Shown here piece by piece: positions 15,890-23,695 of a DNA stretch of 44,699 bases. The position numbers and the translations under genes are program-made. This DNA comes from an uncultured Arenicella sp. (lineage in GTDB: Bacteria > Pseudomonadota > Gammaproteobacteria > Arenicellales > Arenicellaceae). The notes beneath the pieces are model-generated. The model was not told the DNA's origin and searched no databases. It was given only the letters and a program-made list of their open reading frames with translations. The DNA lies in contig CALKRK010000038.1 in the NCBI GenBank assembly GCA_937989675.1, forward strand, positions 1 to 44,699, written 5' to 3'. Within the stretch, counting starts at the first letter, position 1, and each line of letters opens with the position of its first letter.

Positions 15890-17479
15890 ATGATTCCACA
15901 ACAACAGTCGAATGAGTCCCTCATCGATGAATTGGCCACCATTGTTGGTGCTGAGCATGTCCTAACGGATGCGGAATCGTGCGCTTTATATGCTCAGGAT
16001 GTATTTACCAAAGCTATTCCAGCCATGGCTGTGGTGCAGCCAGAAAATACTGAACAGCTCGCGGATGCGGTAAAAACAGCGGTTGGAGCTGGTTGTGATG
16101 TGATACCGCGTGGTGGCGGTATGTCGTATACCAGTGGTTATGTCCCAAGCTCTGATAATGCGGTTTTGTTTGACCTCAGGCGCATGAATCGAGTATTGGA
16201 AATCAATATCGAAGATATGTATGTTACAGCCGAGTGCGGATGTACCTGGAAAGAGTTGCACGAAGCACTTCAGGAAACGGGCCTTCGTACCCCGTATTGG
16301 GGGACTTTGTCCGGCAGTAAAGCAAGCATTGGCGGTGGATTCTCACAGAACTCCATCTTCTGGGGTTCCGGGCAGTTTGGTACGGCGGCAGACAATGTGA
16401 TTGGCTTAGAAGTTGTCCTCGCCGACGGTAGCGTTGTTAAGACGGGTTCTGGTGCGCAGATTAACAGCCAACCTTTTTTCCGCCATTTTGGCCCTGATCT
16501 TACCGGGTTGTTTACCTGTGACTCTGGGGCCCTTGGCTTTAAGGCAACGGCGACTATTCGCTTAATTAAAAAGTTTGAGGGGCGTCAATTTGCGGCCTTT
16601 GACTTTAAAACAGGCGAAGACGCGATTTCAGCCATGTCCGAGATTTCGCGGCAAGGTTTAGCTATGGAGTGTTTTGGCTTTGATCCGTTTTTGCAATCTC
16701 AGCGTATGAAGCGAGAAAGCTTAGCGAAAGATGTTAAAGCCTTAGCGGGCGTTATGAAAGCATCCGGATCGGTTTTGGGTGCGCTCAAAGACGGTGCCAA
16801 GGTAGCGCTTGCCGGTCGTCGCTATATGGACGATGTTGATCACTCGGTGCAGATAATGATCGAAGACTATTCTCAGACAGGAGCTGACGCCAAGGCTAAT
16901 CAAATTAGGGAGATCGCCAAACGTTTTAATGGCCGTGAAATAGAAAATAGTATTCCAAAGATTACACGTGCCAACCCTTTCGGCCCGGTTAACGGTATGT
17001 TGGGTCCAGAAGGTGAGCGATGGGTACCCTCGCACGCATTGGTGTCGCACTCTAAGGCGGTCACAGGTTACCAAGCCATTCTCGAGCTATTTGCCAAGCA
17101 TCAAAAAGAAATGGAGGCGCATCAAGTCGAAACCGGATTTTTATACGCGACGATATCGTCGAATGCCTTCGTGTTAGAGCCGGTCTTCTTTTGGCCAGAC
17201 AGCGCGGAAGCCTTGCATCGACAGAGTGTTGAGGCAGACCATCTGGCTAAGCTCCCGGTACATAAAGAGGATCTTGAGGCTAGAGCCTTTGTTGCAAAGG
17301 TGCGTGAAGAGTTTGCTGAACTATTCCGTGATATCGGCGGTGTGCATATGCAAATTGGCAAGTCATATCGATATGCAGACGGCATAGACGCGAATTCGTT
17401 TGCTCTGATTGAAGCGATTAAAAAAGCGGTTGACCCTACGAATCAAGTTAATCCAGGCGCGTTGGGGGTTGCTAAGTAA
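15890..17479 (+). CDS. FAD-binding oxidoreductase (VAO/GlcD type)
   Basis: 529 residues. FAD_binding_4 domain over about 45-225 with VQPENTEQLADAVKTAV, PRGGGMSYTSGY and the flavin-pyrophosphate region GSKASIGGGFSQNSIFWGSGQFGTAADN; the C-terminal half is a substrate domain like that of the FAD-linked oxidases, ending in DPTNQVNPGALG. Such enzymes oxidise hydroxy acids, alcohols or p-alkyl phenols. No signal peptide is visible. The stop and the next ATG overlap by one base. The substrate in this pathway is unknown; oxidation of a hydroxylated intermediate is a reasonable guess. Confidence 0.9.
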   Translation: MIPQQQSNESLIDELATIVGAEHVLTDAESCALYAQDVFTKAIPAMAVVQPENTEQLADAVKTAVGAGCDVIPRGGGMSYTSGYVPSSDNAVLFDLRRMNRVLEINIEDMYVTAECGCTWKELHEALQETGLRTPYWGTLSGSKASIGGGFSQNSIFWGSGQFGTAADNVIGLEVVLADGSVVKTGSGAQINSQPFFRHFGPDLTGLFTCDSGALGFKATATIRLIKKFEGRQFAAFDFKTGEDAISAMSEISRQGLAMECFGFDPFLQSQRMKRESLAKDVKALAGVMKASGSVLGALKDGAKVALAGRRYMDDVDHSVQIMIEDYSQTGADAKANQIREIAKRFNGREIENSIPKITRANPFGPVNGMLGPEGERWVPSHALVSHSKAVTGYQAILELFAKHQKEMEAHQVETGFLYATISSNAFVLEPVFFWPDSAEALHRQSVEADHLAKLPVHKEDLEARAFVAKVREEFAELFRDIGGVHMQIGKSYRYADGIDANSFALIEAIKKAVDPTNQVNPGALGVAK

Positions 17480-18039
17480 TGTCTAGAGTTGACCCAATAA
17501 AGCGAGAGAATCTCGACCCTGAAATGCAGGCGATAATGAATGCAGGCGATGAAATTATGGGTTTCACATCCAACGATGCGCTCATCATGGCTTACAAACC
17601 AGATTTGTTAAAAGCGATGCTTGGTCTCGTGCAGTCGGTATATCAGCCAGGCACAATACCTCTGGATTTAAAGAAGCTAGTCGCTGTGATGACTAGCAGC
17701 GCAGCTGGTTGCCAATATTGTGAAGCGCACACTCAATACGGAGCGATCAAAGAAGGCATCGCCGCCGAGAAGTTGGCCGCGATCTGGGAGTACGCAACTA
17801 GCCCTCTATTTGATGATGCTGAGCGCGCGGCTTTGGATGTTGCGCGCGCCGCTGCGTTTACTCCAAATGAAACTACCGACCAACAATTTTCCGAATTGAA
17901 ACGTTTTTATTCCAGTGAGCAAATAGTGGAAATCGTTGGCGTGATAGCCATGTTCGGTTTTCTTAATCGCTGGAATTCGACTATGTCGACCGACCTTGAA
18001 CAAACACCGAAAGCCGCCGTAAAAGCGAGCGGCCTATAA
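17479..18039 (+). CDS. Carboxymuconolactone decarboxylase/AhpD-like protein
   Basis: 186 residues, all helical. The redox motif C-Q-Y-C-E-A-H (Cys78, Cys81, His84) lies in the SSAAGCQYCEAHTQYGA helix as in AhpD-like members of the CMD family. These proteins act as peroxidase partners or in poorly defined catabolic steps. One-base overlap with the FAD oxidase suggests that it may deal with peroxide or a reactive product of that enzyme; this is inference. The next gene starts four bases after its stop. Confidence 0.88.
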   Translation: MSRVDPIKRENLDPEMQAIMNAGDEIMGFTSNDALIMAYKPDLLKAMLGLVQSVYQPGTIPLDLKKLVAVMTSSAAGCQYCEAHTQYGAIKEGIAAEKLAAIWEYATSPLFDDAERAALDVARAAAFTPNETTDQQFSELKRFYSSEQIVEIVGVIAMFGFLNRWNSTMSTDLEQTPKAAVKASGL

Positions 18040-18043
18040 CGCT

Positions 18044-19042
18044 ATGACACAGAACCGACAAGTCCATCTTAAATCTACGCCCGAGAATAACCCTGAACCT
18101 GGAAATTTCGAAGTCGTCTCTACACCAATGCCTGATATCTCGGATGGCGAAGTGCTGTGTAAAACTGAGTATCTCTCGCTCGACCCTTATATGCGTAGCC
18201 AAATAGCTGGCCGCCATATGTCTGGTTCGATTCAACCCGGAGACCTAATGCGAGGTGAAACTATTAGTACGGTTGTCGAATCTCGACACGCGGATTTCGC
18301 TGCCGGTGATATCGTACGCGGTTTTGGCAACTGGCAAGAATATTCGGTGCACAGTGCGAATGAACTTAGCGCGCAGCCAAAAGAAATTTCCCCGCCTTCC
18401 TACGGTTTGTCGGTGTTAGGTATGCCCGGCTTGACGGCCTACGCGGGTTTAGTTTGGACCGCCAAACCCAAAGCGGGTGACGTTGTTGTTATACCTGCGG
18501 CGACTGGTGGTGTTGGCTCGACCGCCGGGCAGTTAGCGAAAATACATGGGTGTACTGTGATCGGAATCGCTGGGTCTGATGTTAAGTGCGACTATGCTGT
18601 TAAAGAGTTGGGCTACGATGCATGTATAAATCGTAAGACTGAGAATTTAGCTGAAAAGCTAACGGAATATTGCCCCGATGGTATTGATATCTATTTTGAT
18701 TTGGTCGGCGGCGAAACATTGAATTTGGTTTGTACAAAACTGGCACTTAATGCGCGTGTTATTTTGTGTGGGCTAATGGAAGATTACAATAAGCCGACGC
18801 GCACTCCTGGTCCATTACCGGGGCCGATAATCGGTGCACGTGCGACTCTAAGCGGATTGGTCGTATATGATTTTGAACCACGCCGAGGTGAGTTTATTGA
18901 AGCTTGTTTGCCATACGTTAATGATGGGCGTTTGAGTATGCGCGAAGATATGGCACATGGGATTGATGCAGCGCCCGAGGCGTTTTGCCGTTTAATGCGC
19001 GGAGAAAATCAAGGCAAGGCTATGGTGAAAGTTTCAAGCTGA
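18044..19042 (+). CDS. Zinc-free MDR-family NADP-dependent oxidoreductase
   Basis: 332 residues of the leukotriene-B4-dehydrogenase/CurA branch: YLSLDPYMRSQI near residues 43-54, GLTAYAGLVWTAKPKAGD near 128-145, and the nucleotide-binding loop AATGGVGSTAGQLAK near 151-165. Zinc ligands of alcohol dehydrogenases are absent. The family reduces activated carbon-carbon double bonds (enones) with NADPH. In the operon it could saturate an unsaturated intermediate. It is placed three bases before the VOC-protein gene. Confidence 0.9.
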   Translation: MTQNRQVHLKSTPENNPEPGNFEVVSTPMPDISDGEVLCKTEYLSLDPYMRSQIAGRHMSGSIQPGDLMRGETISTVVESRHADFAAGDIVRGFGNWQEYSVHSANELSAQPKEISPPSYGLSVLGMPGLTAYAGLVWTAKPKAGDVVVIPAATGGVGSTAGQLAKIHGCTVIGIAGSDVKCDYAVKELGYDACINRKTENLAEKLTEYCPDGIDIYFDLVGGETLNLVCTKLALNARVILCGLMEDYNKPTRTPGPLPGPIIGARATLSGLVVYDFEPRRGEFIEACLPYVNDGRLSMREDMAHGIDAAPEAFCRLMRGENQGKAMVKVSS

Positions 19043-19045
19043 TTT

Positions 19046-20077
19046 ATGTTTAAACACATCTCAATTTTATTGAGTATTGCGTGGTCTGTATCGGTTGCCG
19101 CGATTGATGAGGCCGTTCAGCCGATAAGCACACAACCATGGAAAGAAGTTCTAATAAGCGTCCATAGCCTTGAGCGGACGGCTAAATTTTTTACCGAGGT
19201 CGCGGGTTACAGAGAGCGCTGGCGGGGAGAACTAAGCCAGGACGAATTGCAGTTCTTTGGTCTACCTGAAACAGCGCGTGGCGAGGCACTCTTGCTTGGG
19301 CATGATGATTATCAGTCGGGTTTGGTGCGTTTAGTTCGTTTTGATAACGTTGGTCCTAAAGCCGTGATGCGGCCTGGTGCAAGAGCATGGGATACCGGTT
19401 GCTATTTCAGTATTATGGTAAGGGCAAAGAACTTGAGCTCGCTTTACCAGCAGGCGATTGAGTTAGGGTGGTTAACAGAAACGCCGATTACCCCCTTGGC
19501 CTTTGGCGCGTCAAAATTGAATGTGGTTATCTTTAAGGGCCCGGATGGTGTTCAAGTTCAGGCATATGAGCGTCTTGCGCCGCCTTTGCCAGAAGAAGTG
19601 GGCAACTTTCAAAGTATGAGCCGCCCCTTCAATATTATGCAAATGGTTGGAAATCGAGACCGTTCATATGCTTTTTTTAAAGAGGTATTAGGTTTCGATT
19701 CTTGGTTTTCTGGGGCGCCTTACTTGGCGGAGAAGGCCGAGTATAGCCCGATTGGCATTCCGTATAGTTTATCGACCTCAGTGCGGTATCACGCGGCCAT
19801 CGTGTACCCGGTTAAGGGCGAATTTGGTCGGATGGAGCTGATCGACATTCTTGATATTCAGGGGCGAGATCATAGCAAACGATGTGACGCTCCGAATGTA
19901 GGCATTTTGTCAGTTCGTTTTAAGGTAAGAGACATCGAAAAAGCAAGGAATATGATAGCTGATAGAGCTTGGCCAATAACTCGAGGCATCACAAAAGCGA
20001 ATGTAGCTCCCTTCGGAGAATTACAACTTTTCAGCGTGAAGAGCCCCGATGGTGCAACTATTACTTTCTATCAATAG
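19046..20077 (+). CDS. Exported protein with two VOC (glyoxalase-fold) domains
   Basis: 343 residues. A signal peptide (residues 1-19, ending SVAA) is followed by a first VOC module (about 28-175, with VLISVHSLERTAKFFTEVAGY and GPDGVQVQAYERL) and a second (about 190-343, with MVGNRDRSYAFFKEVLGF and SPDGATITFY). Paired VOC domains form one metal-binding dioxygenase or lyase site in several families, but I cannot confirm the ligands. Periplasmic location is unusual for VOC enzymes and suggests action on an incoming substrate. A gap of 66 bases separates it from the CpeT-family gene. Confidence 0.85.
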   Translation: MFKHISILLSIAWSVSVAAIDEAVQPISTQPWKEVLISVHSLERTAKFFTEVAGYRERWRGELSQDELQFFGLPETARGEALLLGHDDYQSGLVRLVRFDNVGPKAVMRPGARAWDTGCYFSIMVRAKNLSSLYQQAIELGWLTETPITPLAFGASKLNVVIFKGPDGVQVQAYERLAPPLPEEVGNFQSMSRPFNIMQMVGNRDRSYAFFKEVLGFDSWFSGAPYLAEKAEYSPIGIPYSLSTSVRYHAAIVYPVKGEFGRMELIDILDIQGRDHSKRCDAPNVGILSVRFKVRDIEKARNMIADRAWPITRGITKANVAPFGELQLFSVKSPDGATITFYQ

Positions 20078-20131
20078 AGGGTTAAACAGTAGAGAGTTAA
20101 ATTGTTTGGCGAAAATACAGGAAGACTACTT

Positions 20132-20137
20132 AGGAGG
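20132..20137 (+). promoter_or_regulatory. Ribosome binding site for the CpeT-family gene
   Basis: A full AGGAGG six bases before the ATG at 20144. It settles the start against the in-frame TTG at 20102, which would add 14 residues in front of the signal peptide. Confidence 0.85.
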
Positions 20138-20143
20138 CTTAGA

Positions 20144-21154
20144 ATGCTATCGAAATCTGCGAGTACGAGTTGGCTGTTTGGTTTACTCATTTTTATTTTG
20201 TCACCGTCATGGGCTCAGGATTCAAGTTCGCGCTATCTTAAGCAAGAGTTAGATTATCTGATGACCATATGGCCAGGTGACTATGATAATCAAGAACAAG
20301 TAAGCTTTGATGCACAAGCTCAAGGGCGTGATGAATCGGAGCAGCTCCGTGTTCATGGATTTGTACATCGGGTAGATATGCCGTCTTTAGGGGAATTTGT
20401 ACTGTATCTCGAAGAGCGTATTAACGACGATGGTCTGCAGCTTCATTATCAGAGGCTATATTCGCTGAGTAGTGACGAGTCGGCCAGAGCAATTCGCGTA
20501 ACGCCTTATAGGGTTATTACTAACTTACCTAGAAAGGATGCATCAGAAGGCGGAGGGCCAGATCTGGGTGGTTTAGCCGATCTAGAGTTTGAACAAATAT
20601 CGGGGTGTGATTTTCTAATTCGCAGAGATGGCGAACTTTTCCGGGCGTTTAACAATCCGCAAGAGTGTTCTATTGAAGGTCAGCTCTATGAGCGCGAGTT
20701 TGTTGTTTCGAGCGAAATTTATGGCTTTCGCGAGCGTCGAATAGCAAAGGCTGATGATGCCTCAACGTCGAAAGCCAATTTCAAGTGGCATCGTATGCAG
20801 CGCGCTCGTTGGTTTGCGTGCATGATCGATGTACCTAAAAATCGGCCGGAGCGTTCAGACCATACTCAACACTACATTAGGGTTCATGATCAAGGAGGAG
20901 CTTTCAAGTTTCGCCACCCCGATGGCCGCAACATGCGTTTGCTCATGCGCAATACTTGGTCATATGGTATGCAGCGTGAGACGTTTTTTATTGGTGTGTT
21001 TGAGGTGTCAGCTAGCGACAAGTTGCTCGTTTACTCGTGGGGCACACCAGGAGCCGATCGGATTGGCTTGAATCCAGGCTATGTTCGAATACAGTGTGAC
21101 TTGGATACGCCAGAAAATCGACGGCTTCAAAAGGGCTTAAGACCAGATTCATAA
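20144..21154 (+). CDS. Exported CpeT/CpcT-family (chromophore lyase-like) protein
   Basis: 336 residues from the ATG chosen by its ribosome site. A signal peptide (1-24, ending PSWAQ) precedes a CpeT/CpcT domain: YLMTIWPGDYDNQEQ near residue 38-52 corresponds to the family's G-x-[FY]-x-N-x-x-Q start, then YLEERINDDGLQLHYQRLYSL and a GCDFLIRRDGELFRAF segment matching the G-C-D ... F motif, and cysteines near 178 and 188. In cyanobacteria these calycin-fold proteins attach phycobilins to cysteines and act in the cytoplasm. Here the protein is predicted to be exported from a bacterium with no visible phycobiliprotein genes, at the end of a catabolic operon. About 130 residues after the domain are unassigned. 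It may bind a bilin-like or other hydrophobic substrate in the periplasm; this is a hypothesis. Confidence 0.78.
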   Translation: MLSKSASTSWLFGLLIFILSPSWAQDSSSRYLKQELDYLMTIWPGDYDNQEQVSFDAQAQGRDESEQLRVHGFVHRVDMPSLGEFVLYLEERINDDGLQLHYQRLYSLSSDESARAIRVTPYRVITNLPRKDASEGGGPDLGGLADLEFEQISGCDFLIRRDGELFRAFNNPQECSIEGQLYEREFVVSSEIYGFRERRIAKADDASTSKANFKWHRMQRARWFACMIDVPKNRPERSDHTQHYIRVHDQGGAFKFRHPDGRNMRLLMRNTWSYGMQRETFFIGVFEVSASDKLLVYSWGTPGADRIGLNPGYVRIQCDLDTPENRRLQKGLRPDS

Positions 21155-21167
21155 AGTGAATCTGGTC
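21141..21167 (+). terminator. Perfect 11-bp hairpin over the stop codon of the CpeT-family gene
   Basis: GACCAGATTCA (21141-21151), five-base loop with the TAA, then TGAATCTGGTC (21157-21167). It closes the twelve-gene operon and lies between convergent genes. There is no following T-run, so it may act as an mRNA-end stabiliser or a bidirectional terminator rather than a standard one. Confidence 0.55.
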
Positions 21168-21198
21168 ACTAGAGAGTTTAGCTTTGGCTAAATGAAGG

Positions 21199-22146
21199 CT
21201 AGTTACTGCTACTCATGCGACGATCTTGAATTTCAATGTCGAGGCGCTTGATCATCGAATACAAAGTGCTGCGGTTTTGTAGCCCCATCATTTTTGCGGC
21301 TTGAGTAATGTTGTGATCACATTTTTCCAATGTGTACTGTATTGCTTGGCGCTCAATACCGTTGCGCAGTTCTTGATAAGAATCGACCTGACTCGAATTT
21401 TGCGCATAATTGTCCATTAGTCTCAAGATTTCCATTGATGCTCTGCGCTCTTTTGAAAACGGGATAAAGCGACGAATGTCTGTGAGTTGATGCTTGGACT
21501 CAGTTTTCAGTATCAGGAAGACAAAGAAGGTCGTTGCAAGTGGCAATAGCCCAGCGAAGTTGACATTGATACCGGCAATCTTAAAAGCGATACCAGCGCT
21601 TAACACGACCAGTAATGGTGCCATCGCGGCCATGCTGTATAGGCTGCGCATGGTATCTAGTTCATGCTCGGCTTGCTTGTAGCCGCGAGCCAATATCCAA
21701 ACGCTACTGGCAAGGGCAAAAATCAGGAATAAAGCGAATTGCATAAAATAAGGGCCTTCAACTGCCGTTAGCGAGTACCCTATTGAAAAATTACCAGCAA
21801 TAATTAAGTTGGTGAACAAGATTTGTATGATCAGCGCAAATGTGACGACTGCAATACCCGTTGAAAAGACGCGATTGCTCGTTAAAGCACGGGTCGTATA
21901 CAAAGAGTGGATGGGCAGCAGTGCGAGCAAGATAATGGTCGCCACATAGTATGTGCGGAAAAGGAAAGACACGGTTTTTTCATCGAGAAATTGAATATAT
22001 CCAACAAACTCGATCAGATTATGGCAAGCGAATACCATAATCAGAAACAATATCGTCGCTGAGATCTTTTTATCTTTTGCTGCATATACAAGTATAAACA
22101 GCTTAAATATCAGTCCAATTAAGGACGGTAATACATACACACTCAT
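21199..22146 (-). CDS. Seven-helix membrane protein with C-terminal Fis-type DNA-binding domain
   Basis: 315 residues. Seven hydrophobic segments (about 4-22, 28-50, 61-83, 93-118, 133-153, 172-191, 195-213) are followed by a linker and a Fis-family helix-turn-helix at about 262-303, with ERQAIQYTLEKCDHNITQAA and GLQNRSTLYSMIKRL. The membrane part resembles the 7TM sensor modules of some histidine kinases, but there is no kinase, receiver or AAA+ domain. It is therefore a candidate membrane-bound one-component regulator that senses a ligand in or outside the membrane. AGGA precedes the start. It follows the KAS III gene by 50 bases on the same strand, which suggests that the enzyme makes what it senses. 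Confidence 0.85.
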   Translation of the reverse strand: MSVYVLPSLIGLIFKLFILVYAAKDKKISATILFLIMVFACHNLIEFVGYIQFLDEKTVSFLFRTYYVATIILLALLPIHSLYTTRALTSNRVFSTGIAVVTFALIIQILFTNLIIAGNFSIGYSLTAVEGPYFMQFALFLIFALASSVWILARGYKQAEHELDTMRSLYSMAAMAPLLVVLSAGIAFKIAGINVNFAGLLPLATTFFVFLILKTESKHQLTDIRRFIPFSKERRASMEILRLMDNYAQNSSQVDSYQELRNGIERQAIQYTLEKCDHNITQAAKMMGLQNRSTLYSMIKRLDIEIQDRRMSSSN

Positions 22147-22196
22147 TTTTTACATCCTTTCCGCACAATTTTTATTACAAGTCTAAATAATTACAT

Positions 22197-23255
22197 TTAA
22201 ACGACGTATCCAAATTGGCCTGTTACCAGTCCTGAACCAGCAAAAAGCCCCCCAATTCGATCGCCCTGTTCCAGTTTACCAGAGTCGAGGAGCTTTTTTA
22301 AGCAAATTGGGAGGGTTGCTGTTGTAATATTGCCATATTTAGGATACGTGCGAACCAGCTTGCTGCTGTCGATACTGCGCAAGCTGAGGGTTTGTTCGAA
22401 TGTTCGCTTGCCAGTTTGATGGGCGACAGCCCAATCGAACTTATCCCAGCCTAGCATTTCCAAGGTGTCGTCGAAGATTTCTTTGTTTAGTTGAAAGCCT
22501 CTGGCCACGATTTGAGCCATTTCCATACGGCCATCAAAGGTGCCATCACGTTCGAAATTGTAACGGCAACGGTTCACTTGTTTGCTATCACATTTTTGGT
22601 TGAAAGCTTGAAATCCAGTGCTAATGTCGTAGCTCTCTCCAATCAGCGCGGCACCCCCGGCATCACCCAAAGACAAAAGCCCCCAAAGCGTATTAGCTTT
22701 TTCTTTGGATACGCCACTTTTTAGCAAGTCAGAAACAGCTTTTACAACTTTCATTGACGTTTCACCGGTCACCACCAGTGCGTAACGAATCAAGCCAGTT
22801 TCAATCATTGCGCTTGCTATTTTGATCCCATCAACAAAGCCGAAGCACGCATTCGCGACGTCGAATACGTGATTGGCTCTAAGGCCTAGCGTGTTTTGCA
22901 CATTGTGTGCCGTAGCCGGTTCTGATTGGTCGCGGTCCATACCGCAGAAAATGACCGCATCGATCAAATCGGGGTTTAGTTCAGGGTATGCATCTAGAGC
23001 CTGTTGGGCCGCCGGAATTGCCAAGTCAGAGGGGTTGAAGTGATCTGGCGCCATACGTCGTTCGATAATGCCCATGTCGCGAGACATCCAGTTTGTGTCA
23101 ACACCGTAGCGCAATTCCGTTTGAATATCTTCCATGAGCGCGTCCGAAGTGACAGTCTCTTTCGGCAAGTAGGAGCCGACCGAGAGCACTTTCGCGGTAA
23201 CGAGAGGTTTGAGCTGTTTGGTTGACATTAGTTGACGGTTTACTAAATGATTCAT
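22197..23255 (-). CDS. KAS III-type 3-oxoacyl synthase (thiolase superfamily)
   Basis: 352 residues. The catalytic Cys137 in DVANACFGF, His279 in WAVAHQTGKRT and Asn309 in YGNITTATLP form the intact KAS III triad, and the C-terminal GLFAGSGLVTGQFGYV is typical of the fold. AGGAG is placed six bases before the ATG. The family includes FabH, OleA and signal-forming enzymes such as PqsD-like synthases. The gene is not near fab genes, so a role in housekeeping fatty acid initiation is less likely. With the downstream membrane regulator it may form a lipid or ketone signal. Product unknown. Confidence 0.88.
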   Translation of the reverse strand: MNHLVNRQLMSTKQLKPLVTAKVLSVGSYLPKETVTSDALMEDIQTELRYGVDTNWMSRDMGIIERRMAPDHFNPSDLAIPAAQQALDAYPELNPDLIDAVIFCGMDRDQSEPATAHNVQNTLGLRANHVFDVANACFGFVDGIKIASAMIETGLIRYALVVTGETSMKVVKAVSDLLKSGVSKEKANTLWGLLSLGDAGGAALIGESYDISTGFQAFNQKCDSKQVNRCRYNFERDGTFDGRMEMAQIVARGFQLNKEIFDDTLEMLGWDKFDWAVAHQTGKRTFEQTLSLRSIDSSKLVRTYPKYGNITTATLPICLKKLLDSGKLEQGDRIGGLFAGSGLVTGQFGYVV

Positions 23256-23288
23256 GTTGTTCTCCTAAGAAAACGAGGTTAAGGGAAA

Positions 23289-23316
23289 TCTATATTGCCA
23301 TTTTGTTTACGATCAA
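23289..23316 (-). promoter_or_regulatory. Promoter candidate for the KAS III gene
   Basis: On the minus strand TTGATC (23311-23316), 16 bases, then TATAGA (23289-23294), about 34 bases before the ATG at 23255. Confidence 0.45.
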
Positions 23317-23621
23317 TCGTCCCGAGAATTAACCAAATTTGACAATTTGCTGAGCTAATTACCATGTTGTTAAGAGTTTAGTACATCATTTGTCTAGAAA
23401 TGCATTTCGCTTGGTTTTTGTTGCCTCTACAAAAGGCGCCTTGATTGCTTTTAGAGTCGGGCGACAAAAGCGAAATTTTGTCAATTTGCTTACTGTTTCG
23501 ATAAAGCAAGTTTGAATCTAAGGGCAGCTTAAAATGAAGCTTCTCAAGAGCGCTGACATGCAACCATATATAGGTGTAGCGAAGTGCTCTGAATTATTAA
23601 GAACAAAAGTAGGGTTGTCGT

Positions 23622-23627
23622 TATAAT
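23622..23627 (+). promoter_or_regulatory. -10 box candidate for asnS
   Basis: TATAAT preceded by GTT, 68 bases before the asnS ATG. No convincing -35 element is seen. Confidence 0.4.
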
Positions 23628-23695
23628 TCTTGTGTCTAGGCGAGTTTTTAGTTGATCAAATACGCCTAAAGAACTAATTTGAATGAGGTTCAAGA

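Larger units (their letters stand above)
23256..23695. other. 440-base divergent intergenic region
   Basis: Lies between the KAS III gene (minus) and asnS (plus). It contains a candidate minus-strand promoter at 23289-23316, a TATAAT at 23622-23627 that probably serves asnS, and two near-identical boxes GACAATTTGCT (near 23341) and GTCAATTTGCT (near 23477). A 61-codon frame on the minus strand at 23378-23563 lacks a ribosome site and looks like chance. No RNA gene is recognisable. Confidence 0.6.

Noticed and set aside
20102-20143. TTG start for the CpeT-family gene
   Set aside because: ATG 20144 has a perfect AGGAGG and starts the signal peptide.
23378-23563. 61-codon minus-strand frame in the 440-base intergenic region
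   Set aside because: No ribosome site, no signal or domain, and upstream of the KAS III gene promoter; chance frame in AT-rich DNA.
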